Assembly (NCBI GenBank): GCA_023213395.1
Contig: CM041465.1
Coordinates: 236,537,741-236,601,740, forward strand
Direction: 5' to 3'
Source: Cycas panzhihuaensis
Lineage: Eukaryota; Cycadophyta
DNA: 64,000 nt
Every line of letters starts with the position of its first letter. Position 1 is the first letter of the stretch. The notes under the pieces are model-generated. The model did no database searches. It saw only the letters and a program-made list of their open reading frames with translations, and was not told the origin of the DNA. The translations under genes and the position numbers were made by a program. Positions 35,101-47,748 of the stretch are shown here, piece by piece.

Positions 35101-36616
35101 TTGCCATTAAGAATTTTGGTCATAACCATAGTATTTGAAGGAGGGTAAATGACACAGAGACTTTGATTATTTACAATTACACTCAAATCAAATCCATGAG
35201 AGATAAGGGTAGATAGGGAGAGTAGGTTCTGCTTTAGAGTAGGAATATATAAAACATTAATAAAGGTAAAATCTGTAAGGCCTAAGAGTTTCAGGTAAAT
35301 AGTTCTAAGTCCTTTGACTAGCTGAGATGATTTGTCAACCATGTGTACAACGCCATGAACTTTAGAGTTAAAATCCTAAAAGAAATGGTGATGACAAGTC
35401 ATATATTGTGTTGCTCTAGTATCCATGATCTAAGATGAAGTACTTGAGGTGACACTATTTACAACTCAAAGTGGTAAAGGTAAAAGTGAATAAGCATAGT
35501 CATAATGAGCCTCAATATACCTGGTGGATCTATCAACAGCATTTGATGAAGCGATCCCAATTCTTTGAAGGTATGCATGAGAAAATTACATTCTACTAAA
35601 AGCATCTTAAAAAGAAGTATTATTAATATTATGTGCATCATGGCACTATTGATAGTTTAGTAGTTTGCTGGTGGAAGTTCTACAATTTTTGGCATAGTGG
35701 CCTTTTCTGTAACACCTTTGGTATATAATTATTTAATTTCCAGTCCCATAAGACGTATTAGGTTGCTTGAATTATATTTGATTGTTGGATCTGGGTCTAG
35801 GTTGATTATTTTAACCTTGGCCTTGAGACTATTTTTGTTAGAGTTAAGGAGCTTGTTGACCATGAGGACATTATCATTGTTGTCTATCTCTACCTCTTTT
35901 GTAGGTTTTACCACCTCTATGAGAGGATTGACCTTGATTTTTGGTATAAAAAAGATCTTCTTCCATTTCAAAAGTAATATCGATTAGACCTAATGTAGTG
36001 GCAAAGCTGGTATCAAAAGCCTTATCAAATTTGATAAACTTATTAGTAAGAGCCTCAAAGTTTAGAGTCTTCAAGGTGCCGCTAGGTTGAAGACTTCCTA
36101 GTAGATTTTTGTAATCTCGGATATGGAGACATGACTGAATCAAGAAAATCCATATAATGTATTGAGTCTTAAAATCTTTATCGATGGCTTACCTGATTAG
36201 AAGAAGGAGACTGATTGTCTCACTTGCATGTCCTTTCTGTATTTTTAATTTATTCATCTTCAGCACTAAGTGAACAAATTCTAAGTCTGATTTAGTGTCA
36301 AAATTCTTCTTAAAAACTTTAAGAACTTTTCATGCTATATCATGTATGGCTTCATTAATGAGATTATACAGGGAATAATTAATGACAAGAAGTGTCCCTA
36401 AATAGATTTTATTATCATCAAGTTTCCATTGGCATTTAGTTGTAGCTTTAATGGGAACAGTTAAAGCAGCTCCTCCAGAAGTAGTTGTAGTAGTTGTAGT
36501 AGTAACAAATGGTATAAGTTGTAAGTGATCTCTCCAAAGACCTTCATACTTTGTAGCATTTCTAACACTAATAAACTACATGTCATAATTTTCTTTCTCT
36601 TTAAGAATACAATTCA
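32104..36616 (-). pseudogene. Gag-pol polyprotein of copia C
   Basis: From the likely start at 36616: gag (through 36143-35874), a zinc knuckle near 35700 with CYRKGHYAKNC (its first Cys replaced by Tyr), protease and GAG-pre-integrase (35342-35004, with YIPTLKQNLLSLSTL), integrase core (about 34960-34500; ITDNSGEY is the second-D segment), integrase C-terminus (34363-34106), RT (33567-33310 with RWELVDLPFRRKVVQNKWVF; catalytic box IFVDDM near 33030), RNase H (32829-32104 with SGDKDTRRSTSGYV and ADIFTKPL). Stops and frame changes between every piece. RNase H ends at the leader of the PPT. Both RT aspartates remain. Confidence 0.9.
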
Positions 36617-38735
36617 TATTTTGCTTGAATTATGAAGATATAATATCTTTTAAGAAGCAAAGAAATGAATAAGGAATTATAAAAGTAATGGTAATAAATG
36701 ACCAATTACTATTTATAAATAGGAGATGCAATGAAGTAGTGTAATAGAAGGAAGAAGAAGTGAGAATGGTTGCTCAAAGATGAAAGGATCAACTTAAAGA
36801 AAAGTCACCAACACTTGTGACAAATATCAACCTAACATAACAGGGATATAAGAAGCACCATGACTAAAATTAGCTACCAACACTTATGTCAAATATGAAC
36901 TTAATGTAGTAGGAATATGAGAAGCACCAAGATGAAAATTAGCCACTAACACTTATGGAAAATATTAATTCGATGTAGTAGGAATATGAGAAGTATTATA
37001 ATTATGATTACACTATGGTTTACTTTTTACACATAAGTAAGTGATCAATATACAAGATTATAGGTCAATGTGGAAGCTCATATCATTGGGTATATATAAC
37101 TTGAAACTCAAATGTAGAATACGTAATTAATCTAATAACCTCTAACTTGTGTCCAATATGTAGTTGAGGTTGTTGAAGAGATGCCTATGCTTCTAGTAGA
37201 ATTAAGTTGGCCTTCATCTACGATTCTCACAATTATGCTTAGTTATGAAATCCAAGTCACAACGTAGCCTAGTTACTCTTAATCCTTACCCAATTCACTA
37301 TTGAGCAGTTATATACCTCCTCCAAAGAGTGGTACATGCATACCCATGGCTATGATATATATTAGATTAGATATATTTTAATCTTGTATTAAAGTTTCAA
37401 TTTTCTTAATTAGTTATTAGGATGATCCTTGATTGAGGTACGATGGTATAACTAACTAAGCCTCACTAATATTCTAGTTTAGTCTAGTCCCAACTTGAAA
37501 CCCATACCTCTTTTATAGCATAACCTTTTACCAACCAAGGTATCTCAACCTTGGTGAGTATGTTAATAGGTACAAGATGGCAAAAACTAATATACGTAAT
37601 ATGTTCCTTTTAAGGAGAGTGAAAAGATTATCGAATTTATATCAAACACATATATAACTAAAAATAAAGTGCTTGCTTGGAGTGTTTTACTTTAAGTGCT
37701 TGCTTGGAGTATCTTTAAAGTGCTTGCTTGAAGTGATTTTAGAGTGCTAAAATATAATGCTAATAAGTGAGTGAAGACACTAGATATTATTCTGATCTAT
37801 GTGTTTTTTTACTCACTTTTACAATGGACTTTTAAGCCTTATAAAAAGCAGGAAAAAAATTTTTCACTTTTTTTTTTTTAAATAAAAAAGTAGTCTTCAC
37901 TAAAATAGTAACAACTTTTTATCACAATAACAAAATTGAGTGTTGGTTTTTGTGCCACAAACTAGACTCAAATCCACATCTTTAGGAAGTGGAATTAGTC
38001 TAAATAAGTTTTGGAAATTTTTTGGCAGTCCTACCAATTTGGCAGAATATATTTTATCAAAATTCTTACTAAAAATAATTAATGTTCACTAAAATAGCAA
38101 TAACTTTCTCATATGACAATGAAATTAGATGTCAATTTTTGCACTAGAAACTAGACTTAGAGCCTCATCTTTAAAATTAGGATTAGGTCAATTGGAGCTC
38201 TGTAGAATTTTTTGTAGGCTTGTGAAGTTTAGTAAGTAGATTTTATTTTTGTAAAAAATTTAGCTTGCTAATATTTCATCAACACATGATACCATATGAA
38301 ATTTCCATCATTTTTTTATCACTAGGATACTAATATAAGTAAGGTAAGAGAATACAATGGTGGATATTTTAAATGGCTCTAAATTCTTAAAACAAAGTGG
38401 GTGGAACCTCCCCTTACAATCATTCCTCTAAAAGTTAAAAAAAATTCAGCAGCATATCCTCTTGTTAAATGGACAAAAAGAGGGGAAAGAAAAGAAGAAT
38501 GTAATAGTATAAATGGCTACCAAAGGATTGGAATCCTTGGGCCTTACAACTCCTTATATTATGCTTCCAAACCTATAAAAGAGAAATAGAAAATAAATAA
38601 TACTTAATATATTATGATAAAAACTTTAAAATATTTTTAAATCTACTTTCACAATCTCCTTCACCACATGGATTGTGGGGGAGAAGGAAGTGATAGCTCC
38701 ATTACAAGTGCAAGTGAGGAATATAAAGGAAGAAA
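36617..38735 (-). other. Long leader of copia C with tandem repeats
   Basis: Between gag and PBS lie about 2.1 kb without coding signs, far longer than the usual copia leader. It holds three diverged copies of a unit of about 66 bp with caacactta and gaatatgagaagca (36805-37000), a short repeat of aagtgcttgcttgg-like units (37664-37735), and a 189-bp tandem pair (37894-38270). A small nested insertion is possible, but I found no boundary repeats. Confidence 0.5.
37894..38270. repeat. Diverged 189-bp tandem duplication
   Basis: Units starting ttcactaaaatag at 37895 and 38084 share the order of blocks (aactttctc/aactttttatc, gaaactagac, cacatctttag). They are only about 75 percent alike by eye, so this duplication is old, unlike the ones at 22858 and 26698. 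Confidence 0.75.
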
Positions 38736-38747
38736 GCTTTGATACCA
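38736..38747 (-). promoter_or_regulatory. Primer binding site of copia C
   Basis: TGGTATCAAAGC on the minus strand, initiator-Met type, two bases inside the 5' LTR. Confidence 0.85.
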
Positions 38748-38749
38748 TA

Positions 38750-39047
38750 TGAAAAGAGTGGATCTATCCTTCATCTCCATACACTAAACACAAATAAAAA
38801 CATGGGAGTAAGAGAGACTTAAGAGAAAGAGAGTAGTTTTCATAAAATGGGGAGGTAATAATGAGCCTCCTCCATTGAGCTTTTACTTTTATATTGAGAG
38901 AGGGAGGATTAAAGTTAGGTGAAATGAAATTACACATAATATACATGAAAGTGTATTTCACTCAAGTGATCTAATTTAAAGTTCACTTAAGACCCTTTTT
39001 AGAAATAATCAGCTAATGTAATGACCTTGTGACATTAATCAGTTTCA
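38750..39047 (-). repeat. 5' LTR of copia C
   Basis: Starts at 39047 with TGAAACTG and ends at 38750 in CTTTTCA, keeping the normal TG...CA ends. Confidence 0.93.
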
Positions 39048-39052
39048 CAAAC

Positions 39053-40360
39053 AATATGAGGACACTTGGAATTGACCCTTCTTTATCCAAATCACTTAAC
39101 CAAAGTAAACTACGATGGTTGAAATATGTATAGAAGAGTTTTAAGCACTGCTTAATAGAGTTTCCTACCAACTCAACCACCTAATACATATTGAAGTATA
39201 CACATTAGGACTAAAGGAACATTTCCAAACATGCTTAAGGATATTTTCCCCTTTAACTCTAAGACATCCCATCACCATGGCTAAGACAATAGAAGTAAAG
39301 TTTATAGTGAAATGCCAACCTAATATTTGATAGGATTCTAGTTGGTACCAACACCCACAATTTGCAAAAAAATAGCCATGTCCATGAGAGTTTGACTAGC
39401 AATAACTGTCTATAACTATGCCTTCTTTAGATCTAGTCCATGTTCCTCTAAATGATGTAAATAAAAGGATGAAATCCAACTTTTATATGAAACACTTAGA
39501 TAAATAGAACTCTAATTATAACTAAGTGTGTAAAGTAAAAAAAATGATTTGTACCATTGATGCTAATTTAGAAGATAACTCTGATATTGACCATAATGGA
39601 CCTAATTAGGATATTGATTAGATACCCCCTAAATCCCTTGCTACCATAAGAACCCAAGGTCTCACTGTTAATTGTCTCTTTTATGTTATACTCAAAACCT
39701 CTTTGGGTAAAAGGAATACTTAGATGAACACCTATCACTTTCCTAATCCATAGTGGCATGATATTGAACTTTATTAACATATCCCTAGCTTGATAACTTA
39801 ATCTATACATTTTACTTAAACTTGGATTTACTTATTCCCTACATGTTCATATCTCTCTCTATTATACAATTGATAAAGAATATAAATTTAAATAGGCTCA
39901 TGTATTATAATCTTATACTCATATGCCCTATCTATAAGTGGATTGGATGCTATACTTAGGGTCTAATAGCTCTAAATACTAAGTATATATGGTGTAAATC
40001 ATTCTATAACTAACCTATTTATACTATTTGAAGGTAATCAGGCAAACTTATAAACTTTATGGGATACAAACTTTTCCTTATAAGCTCATTTCTCTTAGAA
40101 GAATATGTAAACACTTAAATAATTGTGTAGGATACATAATTTATATCAACAATATTGAAGTGTATGTCACAACCAACCCCTATATCTAAAGTTTAATCAT
40201 CAAATATCAAATTTTTTTAATACTTACCCTTGCCATCACTCCCCTAGATCATGGATTCTAACACTGAATTGAGCTCAAACACCTCCATGATCCAATTAGC
40301 CTAAGGCCACATTGAAACTCATAATTAAAATAAAATTAATTGAAAGTATAACTACTAAAC
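39053..40360 (+). pseudogene. Gag 3' part and protease of chromovirus P
   Basis: Directly after the C insertion the gag frame resumes: FHQL...HIEVYTLGLKEHF near 39170-39220 is the late gag core. Near 39735-39900 a segment reads IHSGMILNFINISL, matching the protease active-site region with the catalytic D apparently replaced by H. Frames are short and broken. The minus-strand ORF 39568-39810 is a shadow. Confidence 0.55.
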
Positions 40361-41060
40361 TTATAGACATGGGAGTTATACAACCCAATAAGAGTCCTTA
40401 TGAAACCCTAATTATATTAGTTTAAAAAAAGATGGTTCCTTTCACTTATGCATAGACTATAAGAAACTTAACAAAAAAAAAAAAAACCCTAAAACCTAGG
40501 ATTGATAATATGCTTGATGAAATATATGGTGCAACTATATTTTTTAGATTCAACCTTCAATTAGGCTATTACTAATACCTATTACCTTAGGAGATCCCTA
40601 CAAAATTATATTTTACATACATCATGGCCACTTTAAGTTCTAAGTCGTGCCTTTCAATCTTTATAATACCCCTACCACTTTTCAAGTTCTCATGAATAAG
40701 ATATTTATACTATACCTATGCAAATTTATTATTATCTTTTTTGTTGATATACTTGTCTATAGCTCTAGCATGCCCCTCCATCTTAAGCATTTAGAAAAGG
40801 TTTTCTAAATCCTTACTCAATAAAAACTCTACTCTAAGCCATCAAAGTGTAAATCCTTACTCAATAAAAACTCTACACTAAGCCATCAAAGTGTAACTTT
40901 AATAAAGGGTACTTGAATTAACCCAGATAAAATCTCCACTATTACGACATGGCCTACACCAAAAGCTTAATATACCTTAATGTCTTCCTTGGTCTTATGG
41001 GATTTTATAAATAGTTCATTTGTAATTATACTATTATTACTATCCCATTAACTAATTTGA
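40361..41060 (+). pseudogene. Reverse transcriptase of chromovirus P
   Basis: DGSFHLCIDYKKLN (about 40430), then a MLDEIYGATIFFRF segment (about 40515), and near 40735 LLIYLSIA in one frame where the D-D box is expected (the bases ttttgttgatatacttgt correspond to a FVDILV reading with one D lost). An A-run near 40470 has shifted the frame. No open frame exceeds 60 codons. Non-functional. Confidence 0.7.
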
Positions 41061-41530
41061 TTGGCGAGGACTCATTTTAATGATCCTCAATCACTGAGGA
41101 TACATTTAATTATCTCAAAGCCATTATAGTATTGACCTCAGTTCTTGTTACTTTGAATTTCTTTTAACCATTCCAATTAGAATGTGACACCTCAGGATTC
41201 AAATTAGGAGTTACACAAAACTTCCATGTGATTGCATTTGAAAGTCATAAGCTTAAAGACCATGAATGTCGATTATCCTCTTATTAAAAGGAGATGAAAC
41301 CCATCCTATAAATAATCAACAGGTGGTAATAATATATCCTTGGCTTAACATTTACCATTCTTATAAATCATCATAGCCTTTAGACCCTCCTTGATCGACC
41401 AGTCTTATTAGAGGAATAAGTTAAGTGGCTTGACTACTTACAAGTGTTTGACTTTATTATAACATATAAAAATGAGAAGGACAATATTATTATTAATGCC
41501 CTCTCATGACTCCCCCTTGAGTTTGAGCCT
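41061..41530 (+). pseudogene. RNase H of chromovirus P
   Basis: FNYLKAIIVLTSVLVTLNF leads to CDTSGFKLGV and FESHKLKDHE, the order found in chromovirus RNase H; KWLDYLQVFDFIITY and INALS close the domain near 41500. The equivalent in M (44483-44226) is better preserved and shares SHKLKDH. Confidence 0.72.
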
Positions 41531-42770
41531 ATAATTTATATAATCTCCCAACCTAAATCCATATGGCTTATGGAGTTAGTAACTAACAATAAGACTCAAC
41601 TAGATTATGCCTAATGGCCAATAAAATCCCTCACCCAAAAGGACTTGTCTCTTCATAATGACCTCTTGATACATAAATTGTTCACCCTGATTCTTCTTTC
41701 ATTTCCTAAATCCTATGTAAAGGCCACTCCTCCCCTCTTCATAATTACTTAGGTTTTAATAAAACCTATTGATGTATCTACTTTGATTTTTATTGGCCAT
41801 ATATAAAGGTGATAATACTTATATTTATGATAGAATGCCTTATATATCAATGAAACTAAACCAAATTACAACCTAATTAGAGTTGCTCCAACCCTTTATA
41901 TATTCCCTATGGTAAATAGAAAGACATTACAATGGACTTAATCAGGAGCCTTCCATTAAACAATGGGTTCAACTCTATTTTGGTTACCATAGGTAAGCTA
42001 ATAAAGTATGTTCAGTTTCTACTGGTACACACCTCCTATAAGGTTATTCACCTTGTTGACCTATACAGTTAATTTATCTTCTACCTCTATGGATTCCATT
42101 TAATAATTATATGTGACCAAGATCCTAAGTTTACTAGCTCATTTTAATAAGAATTTTTTACAAATTAAGCACCTCATTTAATATGAGATTAACTTATCAT
42201 CCTCAAATCTATGGGTAATCTAAGATTCTCAATAAAACTTCAAAAATATATCTCCATTTCTTTGCCTCAAAATACCAGAGTAAATAGTCATCCTGGCTTG
42301 TGCTTGTTGAGGATTGGTATAACTCTTCTCATCACTCTACTAGTGGTATATCCTTATTTATGACTCTATATGATTACCTCCCACCTTCCCATTATACCCT
42401 AGCAACCAACCTCCAAACAACCATTATCCAATAAAAAATACAAGACATGGGTCAAATCTTATACACCCTTAAGTAGAACTTTGCTTTAGCCTAAAATTGC
42501 ATGAAATGACTAACTAACCACCACCATTCTAACTAGGAGCTTATAATAGGTAATATGGTATTCCTTTAGCTTCAACTATACAAGCAATAAACCCTCCATA
42601 ATAATAAAAATCATGAGATTAACCCTCACTACTATGACCATTACAAAGTCCTTTAAATGATCAATAAAGTCACTTATGTCCTTGAGCTCCCATCTGATAA
42701 CAAAATATATAATGTATTTTATGTCTCCCATTTGAAAAGGTATCTTGGAAAAAAGGTTATTCTCCAAACT
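41531..42770 (+). pseudogene. Integrase of chromovirus P
   Basis: Zinc-binding part unclear. The core shows MDLIRSLPLNNGFNSILVTI (first D, about 41935) and CDQDPKFTS (second D, about 42115). Around 42160-42330 the region expected to hold the catalytic E is scrambled by indels. The C-terminal VFYVSHLKRYLGKK lies at about 42715. No frame is intact. Confidence 0.72.
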
Positions 42771-42965
42771 ACCCTACTCATTCTAAATGAAGAATAGGTC
42801 CTCAAGATCCCTCTAGATTATATCTTGGCTACAAGGCAAAGTTGTTTATATAACTAGACCATTTATGAGTATTTGGTATAGTGGATTAGTTATGAGCTAT
42901 AAGAGACAACATGGGAATTGATAGAGCTTATTAATCAATATCCATATCTTCTTCACTTCATGGAT
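42771..42965 (+). pseudogene. Chromodomain of chromovirus P
   Basis: After the integrase: IPLDYILATRQ, then YEYLV*WISYEL*ETTWE, with aromatic and TWE positions of a chromodomain and two stops where Trp or Gln codons are expected. Chromodomains tether these elements to modified histone tails. This defines P (and M) as chromoviruses. Confidence 0.72.
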
Positions 42966-42975
42966 ATATCATCTT

Positions 42976-42988
42976 AAGGGAGGGGACC
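42976..42988 (+). promoter_or_regulatory. Polypurine tract of chromovirus P
   Basis: aagggaggggacc immediately before the 3' LTR; identical to that of M. Confidence 0.85.
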
Positions 42989-43382
42989 TATTACATAAAT
43001 TCTTATTACCCATAAAGAATGATTATTAGCACATGCAATCATGCAACCTAATGATTAGTGCTAGTCACTAGCTTTTGTAAACAGGTTGTTTAGCCTTCTA
43101 GTAAGGCTGCATGACACTTCTCCTTCTAATAAGATTCTATGTAAAGTGATTATCATTACTTATTTAAGGTCCAAGAAATATATATAGTTTATTATGTTGA
43201 AGTAATTTCAAGAGATCATATTATTGTATGTTTTAGCACCCATTTGGTGTTTAAATTTATGTTCATTTCTGTATTCTATTTACTCTTTTGTGTTAAAGTT
43301 AGATGCTTTAGACTATTATCTTGTGCCCTTTAATCTACTAAATTATTATTATTCAAGGAATACAGAGGAAAGTTATGCTCCA
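42989..43382 (+). repeat. 3' LTR of chromovirus P
   Basis: Begins tattacataa (TG start mutated to TA), ends gttatgctcca. Same length, 394 bp, as the 5' LTR. Confidence 0.87.
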
Positions 43383-43387
43383 CAAAG

Positions 43388-44850
43388 CATAATAAATATA
43401 TTTCTAAAGTATTATTTAGGACTTCAAATAAACCACCAATTTAAGGATGGTAAGTTAATATCATGTTAAATAAGGTCCTAAAGACTCGAAAGAGTTCTTG
43501 CCAAATTGTGATAGTGAATTTTAGATCTATCAATCATAGACTATTATTGATGGGAAATTGTGAAGATAAACAATATAATGGATGTAAAAATCAGCATGGC
43601 AAGAAGATTTGCAAGAAGTGTGGATATGTTAAAAATGGATATACTTGGTAAGTCTATCAATGACTACCAATATCAAGCTAAACCTAGCAGATAATGGTAA
43701 CCTTGTGATTAAATCCATAGTAATATCTTATCATTTACCTTGAGGTATATGTTTAGATTTGAGAAGGTTAGGTTAAGCTTTTATACTAACTTTATTCCTT
43801 TGACAAGTATCACACTTAGAGACAAATAGAAGGATATAAGATTTTATATTAGACCAGTAGAAGTTAGATAAAATTTATCTATATATTTTATTAAATCTTA
43901 AATGAGTACCAAGGGGAGTAGAATGATATTTAAACAAAATTTATGGGATAAAGGATGAAGTGGGCTAGATAAAAATATGCTTTTAATATAAGAGCTTGGA
44001 ATTATATAAGGATTAATATTTGTGGGTATGAACTTTAGATGCCCACTTGCCAAACTTTAGGTAGGGTAGACTTTTAAATTATATATATGCTAGCCATAAT
44101 GGTTGGGGTTTGGAAATTACATGGATTCTAGGTTTATTAGTGAGGAACTCCATGGGGATGCAATAAAGGGCATTGACAACCATATTTTCCTTGCCTTTTT
44201 TGTATTCAATAATAAAATTAAATACTTAGAAGCGGTTGATCCACTTACCATACTCTTTTAATAGGACTAGATGATCTAGGAGGTGATGAAGGCTATGATA
44301 GTCTATTAAGATAATGGGCTTAGAGCTTAAAAGATACTGATACCATTTATCAGTAGCATGCAAAATATCGCTCATCTCTTTTTGATATATTAATGAGTGA
44401 TATTTATGATCTTTAAGTTTGTGACTTTTACATGCTATTAAGTGGAAGTTTTGCATTAGGATAATACTTATCCCAAATCTCAAAGTATCACATTTTGATT
44501 AGAAGGATTGAGAGAAGCTTATGGTGGTGAGAATATGGGTGGATATCATAATAGATTTAAGATTATTAAAGGGTTTCTCTTCCTCCTATGACCACTCAAA
44601 TGCCTCTTTTTATAGTAAGATTATTAATGGGGTTGACAAGGAGGCATAATTACTAACAGATTTTTGATAAAAGCATGTGACTTCTAAGAAATCTTACAAC
44701 TGAGTAAGGGTTTTGGGCATAAGGCCACATGGTAATAATAAAAATTTTGTTTAGATCAACATTGACCCCTTTTGATTAGATATTATACTAGAGATATTAT
44801 AATTCAATTTTACCAAATTTATATTTAGATAATTTAGCATATGGAATTGC
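43388..44850 (-). pseudogene. Chromovirus M, RT end, RNase H and integrase N-terminal half
   Basis: From 44850 downward: RT end (YAKLSKYKFGK near 44830, then GVNVDLNKI), RNase H open in 44483-44226 (MRFGISIILMQNFHLIACKS, SHKLKDHKYHSLIYQKEMSD, DYHSLHHLLDH), integrase zinc-binding part (CDTCQRN near 43800) and core (MDLITRLPLSARFSLILVVI near 43740, D first of the triad), ending at the P insertion with NNTLEIYLLC. The remainder of the core lies at 28605-29320. The cut at 44850 is the insertion point of Tat-like copy 2, so the start of M is beyond the window. The plus-strand ORF 43463-43651 is a shadow. Confidence 0.82.
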
Positions 44851-44855
44851 ACCTA

Positions 44856-47748
44856 TGGGGGGGTTATCACACTTGGTTAAGATCAAACCAACTAACAGAG
44901 GGTTGCAAGGCTAAGGATCTATTAGGAAAGTGAAGGAAATCACCCACAAAGGGCATTCATGCATCAGAACGTAGGTTTGGGACCTGCAAATGGTGCATTA
45001 ACACCTTTGAGGTAACTCTATCTTGATTGGGAGTGATAAAGAGATGAGGGATATCCTTGGTTTCTCAAGTAACCTTAAAAATGGGCCCTTCCACCCTTAG
45101 ATGGCCGAAGGAATAAGGAGAGGATCGGCAAGGGAATGACTCCTCACGTGAAAATGGGATATGAGAGAGGTAGTTCTAAGTAGGAAATATGGGCGATATG
45201 CACTCATGAAGGATTAGGAAGGTGACCGATCCTACGGGTGCAGAACCAACCTAAAGGTCATACTAGGGTGGCCTAGCTACAATAAATGAAATAATGGCCA
45301 AAAGAAAAGGGAAGCCTTAAAAGGGAGATGCCCTTAAGGCACTACACCTAAGGTGGTCTTAGGAGTGTGAGTTGTTAATGGAAATGTTTTAATACTTTTG
45401 CATGTGGATTGCTATACAAAGTGTGTATTGATAAGGTTGTGTATATGGAAATGTGTTCTTGTGTATAAGAAAGTTCTTTCAAATAAAGAAAAAGAATAGC
45501 ATAAACAAAACCACTCATTCTCTCATGCATGCATATCCTCTCTCTTATTAACTTTCGAACATGAAAGGAAGAGAACCAATAAGGAAGCTATGTGCAATGT
45601 AGGATGTATGCAAGGGATGCAAGTTTGACTAACTATAAAATAAATAAATGTGTAATAAATATGATCCCTATCCCATGCACTTTGTCAAACAAGAAAGCAA
45701 GCTAACTAAGTACAAATGATATATACAAATTCCCTTTCTTTTCTTTCCCTTTAAGTGATATATGGGGGTAAAGGAAGGAAAGCGGAAGAAAGAGGACTAA
45801 AGGAAGTGGGAGGCATACCTGGAGGCTAAGCAACTGAATGAGCACTACCCCTTATTATATTTGCTTTTCTCATGCTACTTCTAACTATAGATGGTGTGAT
45901 GGAGTGGTGCTAGTGAAGGAGGATAGGGGCTTCTTTACCTTCCCCAAATCCAAAGGAAAATGAAAGAGAAAGGAAGAGTTGTAATAACAAGACTCAAAAG
46001 AAATAACAATCAGAAAAGTAGGAGCATACTTGGATCAGAATGTCCTTCTTCCTCTCCACGTATAGCAAGAAGGGAACCCGCAACCAAGCAACATTTTCCC
46101 TTTCCCACATGGTAGCAAGAACACAAGGGATATATGTGCAATATATAGAATAATATGATATAAACTCTCTAAGTCAAAAGAAACATTTGCAACACAAGAC
46201 TAACTCTCAACTCCTTTTTATACTAACTTGCAAATAATATGAAAGAGGGGCTTGGAGGAGAAAGGATGTGGTTAGCCTCGGAATAGCTAACCCTCCTAGG
46301 TCTATGATACTCCACACTATCCAAGTACCAAAGTGGCAAAGCAGGGCAAATGTAGTGAAACCTTAAGATATAAATAATAGATTATAGGCAAAATTACATT
46401 TGTTGTCAATGTTACAAGAACTGCAAAGTGCAACTTTTACAACCTCAACCTAGCCTAATACCAAGTGATGGTAGGGTATGGTTTAGGGTTGTAATGCTAC
46501 TTGTGTAAGGTCTATAAAACTAAGAGCAAGCATAATAATGGGATGCATACATTGCTGTTAGCGGTGACCTCCCTTTGAATAGTCCTTTGTAAACCCAAGG
46601 GAAGAATAGAGGAGGAAGAGGTAGGGAGAGAAGGGGGTTACCCTTGAGGAGAAGGCTCACTGGGTATGAAACCTACCTTGGCTCCTTTCACTCTCCTTGG
46701 AAGCCTCTTCCTTGTTGCCTCCTTAGAAAAACCAAGGAAGAGCTTGAAGGAAACAGTGAGCAAATGGGAAAGGAGCAGTAAACTAAAGATAAAACTGGAA
46801 TAAGATAGAAGATCTGTGCTTGACAGAGTGCCTGGAGTATGTCCTCCCTTTAGTTAGCCATATTGTAGGCATGCTAATATAGATCTCAAGATGCAAAGGA
46901 CTAGTATTAGGCTGGGGAGTTGATGTGTCAGACTTATATTATTGCAGGGCGTTTCTGTAGAAAGGTCTCAAGAGTGAGTGAGAAAGAGTTTGAGAGAGTA
47001 GAAGAGGAAGAAATGAGGGTGTGCTTGGGTTTTTAAACCCAACCCTAGCTCAATCAAGTGATTAAGGTTCATCTTGGGCTAGGAATACATCTTTACCATG
47101 TGGAAATTTCACAATAAATGCAAAATTAGCCATGGAAAATTTTAAAAAATAATGTGTGACAGTTGCCTTGCAGTAAACTTTGCGGTACTACAAAGTTTAC
47201 AGTCATACCATGATCTTCATCTTAGTGTGGCAGAAACATAAGCAAAAGGAAGCTTGGGAGCTTAGAAAAAAGGGGTACTTTAACCCTAGAAGGGTATGGA
47301 ATTCTATCCAGGTGGCAGGGGACAGTCATGGGAGCAAAGAAACCCACAATAAGCAAAATACCAAAGGCGAGGAGCTCCTAAAAAGTTAATAAATAAGTGA
47401 AGAGACACCAACCATGCCTAGCCAAGGTGCTAGAGGTTAGAGTGTGCTAATGGGTGATGTGATCAGGTTACGGGGTCCAACTTGTACTTGGGCATAACAT
47501 AGAGATATAGAGGACGGTTTTGGAGTGCCATGGGATGTATATCCCTAGATCGTCATAGGCTAAAATGGTATAATATAATATGATCAAGTAATAGATGTAT
47601 AATGGTCATGCAATAAACTAAACAATCATGTAATGTGGAAAAATGCTTTAATTTACCTTTCTTAGAATTGATAAAGATAAGGGATAGAAGCATACCTATA
47701 CTTACTTGAGTCGACTCACCTATGTCTATTCCTAGTAGCTGGGAAACA
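44856..47748 (-). repeat. 3' LTR of Tat-like copy 2 (about 2.9 kb)
   Basis: Starts at 47748 with TGTTTCCCAG next to the PPT; the inner blocks follow those of 7407-10010 in order. The outer end at 44856 is set from the alignment and from the end of chromovirus M coding sequence, and is good to a few bases. A perfect 10-bp stem, 8-base loop hairpin lies at 47173-47200. Open frames inside it (such as 47180-47389) have no counterpart in copy 1. Confidence 0.78.
47173..47200. repeat. Hairpin in Tat-like LTR
   Basis: gtaaactttg (47173-47182) and caaagtttac (47191-47200) pair perfectly around cggtacta. Same position and motif as 9482-9509 in copy 1. Confidence 0.85.

Larger units (their letters stand above)
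31373..39047 (-). mobile_element. Ty1/copia LTR retrotransposon C, full length, degenerate
   Basis: Two 298-bp LTRs and a perfect target duplication caaac (31368-31372 and 39048-39052) define a 7.7-kb element on the minus strand, inserted in the gag of P. PBS, gag, protease, integrase, RT, RNase H and PPT are in copia order. It is a different family from A1/A2: LTRs are less than half as long and the proteins are distinct. LTR divergence is about 12 percent by eye, less than P, which agrees with C having landed in P. An unusually long leader (36617-38735) adds to its size. Confidence 0.95.
29684..43382 (+). mobile_element. Chromovirus P (Ty3/gypsy), full length, with nested copia C
   Basis: Two LTRs of exactly 394 bp each (29684-30077 and 42989-43382) enclose PBS, gag, protease, RT, RNase H, integrase, chromodomain and PPT on the plus strand. 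The flanks carry taaag (29679-29683) and caaag (43383-43387), a target duplication with one transition. It sits in the integrase of M, an element of the same family in the opposite orientation. LTRs differ at roughly 20 percent by eye, so it is very old. Copia C interrupts gag. Confidence 0.88.
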
